Below, one piece after another: positions 60,301 to 64,000 of a stretch of 64,000 nt of DNA. Numbering within the stretch: the first letter of the stretch is position 1; every line of letters begins with the position of its first letter. The notes under the pieces are model-generated. The model had not been told where the DNA came from and ran no database searches. It saw only the letters and a list, made by a program, of their open reading frames with translations. The position numbers and the translations under genes were made by a program. Source of the DNA: Paludibacteraceae bacterium (lineage in GTDB: Bacteria; Bacteroidota; Bacteroidia; Bacteroidales; Paludibacteraceae); contig JAFSPA010000013.1 in assembly GCA_017443145.1 (NCBI GenBank), positions 1-64,000 of the forward strand, read 5' to 3'.

Positions 60301-61938
60301 GAGTGAGGCGTCCGTGCGTCCTTCCGTCATCGACACCCGCACCGCCGCTTTGGAAGCCGGTAAACGCATAGCTGTACTGTCTTCAGGATGGTTGATGTCC
60401 GGCAGAGAAATAGCTACTGCCAAGTCGGTATGTGCCGAGTCGGAAATCAGTTCCAGCGACACATCGTCTATATCCAATCCCGTGCTGTCAATAATAGCCT
60501 GTATAGGACTTCCGTGACGTAGATCAATCGCAGCTCGCATAGCCGGAATATCGTGACGGATAGTATCAAGAACCGTCAGGTCTTCCAGACTCGTCAGACC
60601 ATGTAATAATGCCGAGTCGCTCACCGTCACTACCAGCGGCGGTATCTTGTCAATAAACGTGAATAGCGGCATTGGTGTCGAGAAATCGACATTCAACCCC
60701 GGCACGCGAACTGCCAAATCCGTCACGCTGTCTGTCGATGCGGTTATCGAACTGCGCGATAGGTTCCACTGCCCGTAACGAGCCTCGTTCAAACGCACTT
60801 TGACGCGCGACTGCATAGCTCGCTTGGGATTGATGCCGCGACCCGAAGCCTCGATATCACCGGCAAGAACAACAGGTGTCTTATCTTGCATGAAAGCCGA
60901 GAGATTGACGCGGTCTATATGCACTGCAGCATCATAGATCTCGTCGTCGATATCGTAAGTTGCACGCAGACTCGCCTTGTTACCTTTGTACTCCGCATCG
61001 CCCTGTGCCTCAACCCGCATCGTCGCCAAGTTCATCTCGGTTGTTGATAAGTCCGCACGAGCACCCATCTCGTCTGACCGAACATGTAGACCGCGACTCG
61101 TAATCAAGTTTCGCGACAAGTCCACACGCGCTCCGCCGTAAATCGTGTCGGCAGGAATACGCACAGAGCCTATGCTGAAAGCCAACCGACCTATCTCTAT
61201 CCTGCGTGCGTCGTAGAGGTTGCTGCCCACGTCTATCGTCGCGTCTGTACCGATATAGCCCGTGTTAATATCCAAGCCTATTGGCTGCAGCTGGAAGTGT
61301 ATATTTCGCAACTCACCGTCCGGAACTTCAAAGGCCAGTAACAAAGGTGTCGTGTCTTGTGCTGTCGTGTCGGGTGGGGTATCGCGCAAGTCAATGCCCA
61401 CATCCGCATCATGCAACCGCAAACCGTACAACGGGTACTTGCCCTCTGCTATCACAATCTCCGGACTCGTCACATCCAACAACCCCACAACAGCATCTAT
61501 CCCCACTGACGCTATCATGCTATCCGAGTGAAACGTCGCTCCCTCTAAATACAGCCGTTCGACCTCTATCGGCGTGGCCAAAATACTGTCCATCTTCAAG
61601 AGTGCTCTCGCGTTCAAACGTAGGGCCTGAACGCAAAGAAGCGTGTCTCCGTCTTTTCCCACATACAGACTATCCACCTCCACCTGAAGCGGCAACTCCT
61701 CCTGCCCTTTGTAGGCGCGGTAGAGCACCATCGGCGAGTGATGGAAAGGCGAGAGGTACAAACGCCCCAACTCTATCTCCATACCTGTTTTCTCGCGGGC
61801 AATCTCTATTCCCTTGTCCAACACAACTTGCCGTGCAGAGGGAATACACACCACGCACACCACTGTCACCGACAGCAGTACCACGATGCCTAACACCGTA
61901 CCTAACACGCCAAGCAATATGTTTCTTACTATTCGCAT
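57391..61938 (-). CDS. TamB-type protein fused to an Omp85/TamA-like beta-barrel
   Basis: One unbroken frame of 1,515 residues, start at 61938 (MRIVRNILLGVLG) set by the promoter. One membrane helix (about 4-31) anchors it in the inner membrane, followed by AsmA/TamB features (ARQVVLDKGIEIA, then long beta-taco sequence) and a normal TamB (DUF490) end with FKDKLRVTIGSTI and NILEGELNKSGIGVRAT near residue 1050. From about 1069 the chain becomes an Omp85 barrel: FPYLHWVGD, SEAFYAGGPNSLRATSPYTY (motif near 1344), GDMRLEANVELRFPIVWKLY, AAFVDAGNVWNW, and a terminal FGIGYPF. In other bacteria TamA (or TamL) and TamB are separate proteins that carry lipids or barrels between membranes. No POTRA domains precede this barrel. 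Confidence 0.85.
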   Translation of the reverse strand: MRIVRNILLGVLGTVLGIVVLLSVTVVCVVCIPSARQVVLDKGIEIAREKTGMEIELGRLYLSPFHHSPMVLYRAYKGQEELPLQVEVDSLYVGKDGDTLLCVQALRLNARALLKMDSILATPIEVERLYLEGATFHSDSMIASVGIDAVVGLLDVTSPEIVIAEGKYPLYGLRLHDADVGIDLRDTPPDTTAQDTTPLLLAFEVPDGELRNIHFQLQPIGLDINTGYIGTDATIDVGSNLYDARRIEIGRLAFSIGSVRIPADTIYGGARVDLSRNLITSRGLHVRSDEMGARADLSTTEMNLATMRVEAQGDAEYKGNKASLRATYDIDDEIYDAAVHIDRVNLSAFMQDKTPVVLAGDIEASGRGINPKRAMQSRVKVRLNEARYGQWNLSRSSITASTDSVTDLAVRVPGLNVDFSTPMPLFTFIDKIPPLVVTVSDSALLHGLTSLEDLTVLDTIRHDIPAMRAAIDLRHGSPIQAIIDSTGLDIDDVSLELISDSAHTDLAVAISLPDINHPEDSTAMRLPASKAAVRVSMTEGRTDASLSADTRLTDGAMSIYGLCADAAFRMALVREGTALNGEGRLTIDSLSYRNMDLGSRAIDLQISPSDEYEHALRADVRSEDIPLDIVDGFVSLPEELALRGAVRVSAAVDGLPKKTDISAQVLPLGVRAEYTPYEVAISLGETPIVMEHNHIDLNGLPVYGVDSTFITLNGGLDLDSMQMDITISADSFAPVKLAKTGPFPVYGELATDIQGTVTGPLDSIVADVALTILPTTDITYPIDKKNLAQVRPYGTVTVRYGTADGSLELGGRVNVDDGFIRYSPKAYPIMPFHVDSGSHVSFHGPIGKTKLNVSASQKVKADVESNGEDTRRVDFRTGVRVNGEVDSIGIKSIGFFLEAPDDEAITRELASVDEGTREGLAATLLATGMYVGESNVAAQREGYALSSIINSRINAAMANSKVGKFMEVDFSSAQTTRATGKTNDMNIAISKSFFKDKLRVTIGSTITDNPDVNKTQGLFSSLTADYKLTKDGNVLLRVFSQRDYNNILEGELNKSGIGVRATKDWKKMSPDSIMRTYNLTADVDVAYRSNNSIGPDVTLKSSIKNLIGKGETFTLKGNGAYYWALRNRHPGDPKKTDTYKLGVNASLIFPYLHWVGDNNPSGDTRYMLGYQYENIAGGYGVHKMSGSFTYFIHSTAYITHAFTPFSLSVVRMKAESEELLNKAADYPQLIKILAGDEFIPSIGYNFIYNDYHSKRAVNTMLDLGVKESGNLINALYCAFGYKWSDLEKPLGKITFNQFVKLSVEMHNKFNFTEQVSLATRIYAGANIPLGNSMFAPLSEAFYAGGPNSLRATSPYTYGPGNFYSAKYNQNFFHSGDMRLEANVELRFPIVWKLYGAAFVDAGNVWNWYSTVDLLKAEGLEDYIERLEIPSNLYDGVYNNPEFARQIALGTGAGLRLDLEGLVVRLDIGVAIHAPYQTYKYDKEWKVDYSRPINTYFNIPSALDAIRVNFGIGYPF

Positions 61939-61958
61939 CCCTTGCACGGAAAAACGTG

Positions 61959-61990
61959 CAAAGATATAACTTTTTTTCGATATATGCAAA
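61959..61990 (-). promoter_or_regulatory. Promoter of the TamB-Omp85 gene
   Basis: Minus strand TTTG (61990-61987) and TATCTTTG (61966-61959), 20 nt apart; excludes the earlier in-frame ATG at 62055. Confidence 0.75.
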
Positions 61991-62017
61991 CATTTTATGA
62001 ATAAAAATGTCGTTTTT

Positions 62018-62049
62018 CTTGCACAACTCGCAAAAAAGTTGTATCTTTG
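62018..62049 (+). promoter_or_regulatory. Promoter of the mgtC-like gene
   Basis: CTTG (62018-62021) and TATCTTTG (62042-62049), 20 nt apart. Confidence 0.65.
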
Positions 62050-62066
62050 CGCCAAAATTGAACACT

Positions 62067-62504
62067 ATGGAATATCTTTCGTTTTTTCAGACAGATTGGA
62101 TTGCTTTACTTTCCAAAATCGTTTTGGCCACTATCTTAGGCTATCTTATTGGTATGGAGCGTGAGTTGCACGGCAAAGTTGTCGGTACGCGAACCATCTC
62201 GCTTATTGCCATCGGTAGTGCACTCTACGTGCTTATGTCACCCTCTATTGTGGGGGGAGACAACTCCCGCGTTATTGCGCAAGTCGTTTCCGGTATCGGT
62301 TTCCTTGGCGCCGGAATCATCTTCAAGGACGGCGATACAGTCAAAGGTCTCACCACTGCTGCAACCGTCTGGTGTGCTGCTGCTGTTGGCTGCTTGTGCG
62401 GTTTTGGCAGATTCTCCGAAGCAATCATCGGCACTGCCATCATCATGATTGTCAACATCTGCTTCAAACACCTCCGCTCAAAGAAAGACCAAGAAAAGTC
62501 CTAA
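62067..62504 (+). CDS. MgtC/SapB family membrane protein
   Basis: Start at 62067 (MEYLSFFQTDWIALLSKIVL) from the promoter position. Four membrane helices in 145 residues; family signature GYLIGMERELHGKVVGTRT, GIGFLGAGIIFKDGDTVKGL and TTAATVWCAAAVGCLCGFG. Members relate to Mg2+ homeostasis or regulation of P-type ATPases; short forms like this lack the cytoplasmic ACT-like domain of MgtC from pathogens. Confidence 0.92.
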   Translation: MEYLSFFQTDWIALLSKIVLATILGYLIGMERELHGKVVGTRTISLIAIGSALYVLMSPSIVGGDNSRVIAQVVSGIGFLGAGIIFKDGDTVKGLTTAATVWCAAAVGCLCGFGRFSEAIIGTAIIMIVNICFKHLRSKKDQEKS

Positions 62505-62536
62505 CTCCTATATTTTGCAATAAAAGTTCACTTTTA

Positions 62537-62568
62537 TTTGCATATATCAAAAAATAGCAGTACCTTTG
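62537..62568 (+). promoter_or_regulatory. Promoter of the structured leader or ncRNA
   Basis: TTTG (62537-62540) and TACCTTTG (62561-62568), 20 nt apart. Nearly 290 nt separate it from the next start codon. Confidence 0.75.
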
Positions 62569-62574
62569 CCGCGT

Positions 62575-62798
62575 CAAAGGTTTTTGAACCTACTACCGTC
62601 AGATCTTAGACGTAAAATGGGATGACATATAGATATTTAGCGTTTGCTATATTTGAGGATATATTCATTTCTCGACAACTTGATATAGTGTTCCGAAAAT
62701 ATTGCGAAGCGCTCACCTGGTGCGTGAGCTTTCTGCATATTTGGACACTATGGGAGTCGAGACCCGAATATACCAATAGCAGTTGGCTCACGTTTTTT
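62575..62798 (+). ncRNA. Candidate structured RNA: long imperfect hairpin
   Basis: Five helices stack on one axis: GGATATATTC/GAATATACC (62657-62666, 62766-62774), CTCGAC/GTCGAG (62671-62676, 62756-62761), ATAGTGTTCC/GGACACTAT (62685-62694, 62743-62751), ATATTGC/GCATAT (62699-62705, 62735-62740) and GCTCAC/GTGAGC (62711-62716, 62724-62729). Small internal loops separate them. CGTGAGC (62723-62729) can alternatively pair with GCTCACG (62786-62792), which is followed by six T's. That gives either a 6S-like free RNA of about 220 nt or a switching leader for the gene at 62863. A 73-codon open frame (62622-62843) crosses the hairpin and is unlikely to be coding. Confidence 0.55.
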
Positions 62799-62862
62799 GT
62801 ATATTATATAACCGGAGTGTGCCGAAAATCCGAAGAAGAGTAGGCAAAAAAACAACAAAACA

Positions 62863-63771
62863 ATGAAAAAAGTCTTAATTTTATTTTGTTTGATGATTTC
62901 TGTTACAATGGTTGTTGCAGAGGATATCAAAAAAGTCGCAATTTTAGAAGTTGTAGACAAAGAAGGTAAACTTACTTATGGTCAGAAATTAGCATTACGT
63001 ACCTACATGGCAAATGCAGTGTCGAATACTAACGGCTATGAGGCGTACAATCGGTCAGATGTGGACCTAATTATGAGTGAGCACGAATTTCAACGTACGG
63101 GTTTAGTTAGTGAATCTGAAATCCGCAAATTGGGAGAGATGACAGGAGTATTGTATATACTTGTAACAGAAGCTGCTCCAATTGATAATTATGGTATTCT
63201 TGCCATAGGTCAGTTATTGAATGTGGAAACGGGAAGAATAGAAACAATTGAGCAGCAAATGATGGGAACTACAGGTGCTGAAATTCAAGAGGGATGCCAA
63301 ATCTTAGCAAAAAAACTAATTAAAGAGTCTTTATCCACAAAAATTCAAACGGCGCAGGGACATCAAAATTTCGTGATTGAGAAAACTAACAAAGATACTT
63401 ATACGATTGCAGGCAATACATTAGACAAACTTGCATTTGAACAGTTTATCTACAGAAATTGTCCGTTGGCTTGGCAGCAATATTCCGTTGGAAAAAAATG
63501 TATTATAGGAGGATGGAGTGCTTTTGGAATTGGTTGTGGATTAACTTTTATGGGTGGCGTGATAATAATTACGAGTTTTGGAGCATCGATAGCATTCGTA
63601 ACTATTGGTGCTTTAGGGGTGGCCGCTTCTGTTCCTTTGTTGAGTATAGGCTATTCAAAGAAGAATAATGCATATAAGACTTATAATAGTATGTGCTTGG
63701 AAAATCGTCCTCAATTTTCTCTTAATGTAATCGCAGGACAAAACGGCCTCGGCTTAGCACTACAATTCTAA
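62863..63771 (+). CDS. CsgG/LpoB-like protein with two C-terminal membrane helices
   Basis: Signal peptide 1-19 (ends VVAED). Residues 22-155 follow the CsgG/LpoB-type fold: KKVAILEVVDKEGKLTYGQK, YEAYNRSDVDLIMSEHEFQ, REXGEMTGVLYIL-like region (IRKLGEMTGVLYILVTEA), and GQLLNVETGRIE. After a variable part come two helices with small residues (about 213-255: GWSAFGIGCGLTFMGGVIII; FVTIGALGVAASVPLLSIGY). Codon use is more AT-rich than in the core genes. It may sense or shape the envelope; no precise function can be given. A second secreted-protein gene follows after 10 nt. Confidence 0.7.
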   Translation: MKKVLILFCLMISVTMVVAEDIKKVAILEVVDKEGKLTYGQKLALRTYMANAVSNTNGYEAYNRSDVDLIMSEHEFQRTGLVSESEIRKLGEMTGVLYILVTEAAPIDNYGILAIGQLLNVETGRIETIEQQMMGTTGAEIQEGCQILAKKLIKESLSTKIQTAQGHQNFVIEKTNKDTYTIAGNTLDKLAFEQFIYRNCPLAWQQYSVGKKCIIGGWSAFGIGCGLTFMGGVIIITSFGASIAFVTIGALGVAASVPLLSIGYSKKNNAYKTYNSMCLENRPQFSLNVIAGQNGLGLALQF

Positions 63772-63781
63772 CGCGCATCCT

Positions 63782-64000
63782 ATGAGAATCAAGTGTATTT
63801 TATTTTTGATGGTTGCTTTTAGCATATCTGTGTCTGCACAAAACACGCATTCTAAAGGCAACATCTATTTGGATTGTAGTGCGTTGACTACATCATATAC
63901 GTACACTCAGTTACGTGGTGATATTGCCGGTTGTCTTTCTCAGGCAGGGTACACGGTGGTTACTTCTGCGAGTGAGGCGACGTGGACGGTACAAGTAAAT
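63782..64000 (+). CDS. Secreted protein, 5' part only
   Basis: ATG at 63782, 10 nt after the preceding stop, opens a frame that runs off the window (73 codons seen). A signal peptide (MRIKCILFLMVAFSISVSA) is followed by QNTHSKGNIYLDCSALTTSY and a mixed region with two cysteines. AT-rich like its neighbour and probably in the same operon. It is too short to name a family. Confidence 0.65.
   Translation, partial: MRIKCILFLMVAFSISVSAQNTHSKGNIYLDCSALTTSYTYTQLRGDIAGCLSQAGYTVVTSASEATWTVQVN

Noticed and set aside
62622..62843. 73-codon gene upstream of the CsgG-like gene
   Set aside because: The frame runs through a strongly base-paired region and has no signal or domain; an RNA explanation fits better.

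Overview
The window reads as a Bacteroidales (Bacteroidota) chromosome segment. Promoters follow the Bacteroidota pattern TTTG, about 20 nt, TAnnTTTG. Secreted proteins include BspA-like and DUF285 surface proteins, and a Na+-NQR operon, a DPP4-type peptidase, a ROK kinase and pyruvate phosphate dikinase are present. I cannot assign a genus. I saw no rRNA or tRNA gene.

Left part, about 1-9,760, is accessory. An MmeI-like restriction/methyltransferase gene survives only as its C-terminal third, next to what may be an IS21-type end. A REP-associated (RAYT) transposase fused to a DprA/SLOG-like domain follows, with four REP-like palindromes around and inside these genes. A 54-residue membrane protein comes next. 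Then there is a short type II CRISPR array of 47-bp repeats and 30-bp spacers, read leftward. Its leader side is cut off by the stump of a BspA-like gene. That stump is the last member of a leftward operon encoding a two-TM macro-like (DUF6430) protein, a TIR protein, a TPR protein and a BspA-like LRR protein. The first two resemble the effector and signal enzyme of type II Thoeris. At the far side of this operon lies one CRISPR repeat split in two by a 120-bp divergent promoter region. The left half encodes the N-terminus of a small protein. The right half is the anti-repeat of a tracrRNA gene that ends in a clear intrinsic terminator. No cas gene is visible. A 75-bp-period hairpin repeat follows.

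Middle part, about 9,760-56,500, is mostly core genome in long operons: dtd with a winged-helix-like extension; secreted and outer-membrane proteins; a VWA protein; a GSCFA protein; nqrABCDEF; DPP4, ROK kinase, NodB deacetylase, Ig-like lipoprotein and pnuC; an eight-gene prfB operon (prfB, C1 peptidase, ubiA family, radical SAM, IMPACT/YigZ, acyltransferase, coaD, S41 protease); rimP-nusA-infB; lysS-gpsA-pgi; groES-groEL; and a hydroxyacid dehydrogenase, pepT, gcvT, ppdK operon.

Right part, about 56,500-64,000, contains an unusual single polypeptide joining a TamB-type periplasmic protein to an Omp85/TamA-type beta-barrel. After it come an MgtC/SapB gene, a long imperfect RNA hairpin behind a strong promoter, and an AT-rich CsgG/LpoB-like gene followed by a secreted protein cut by the window edge.
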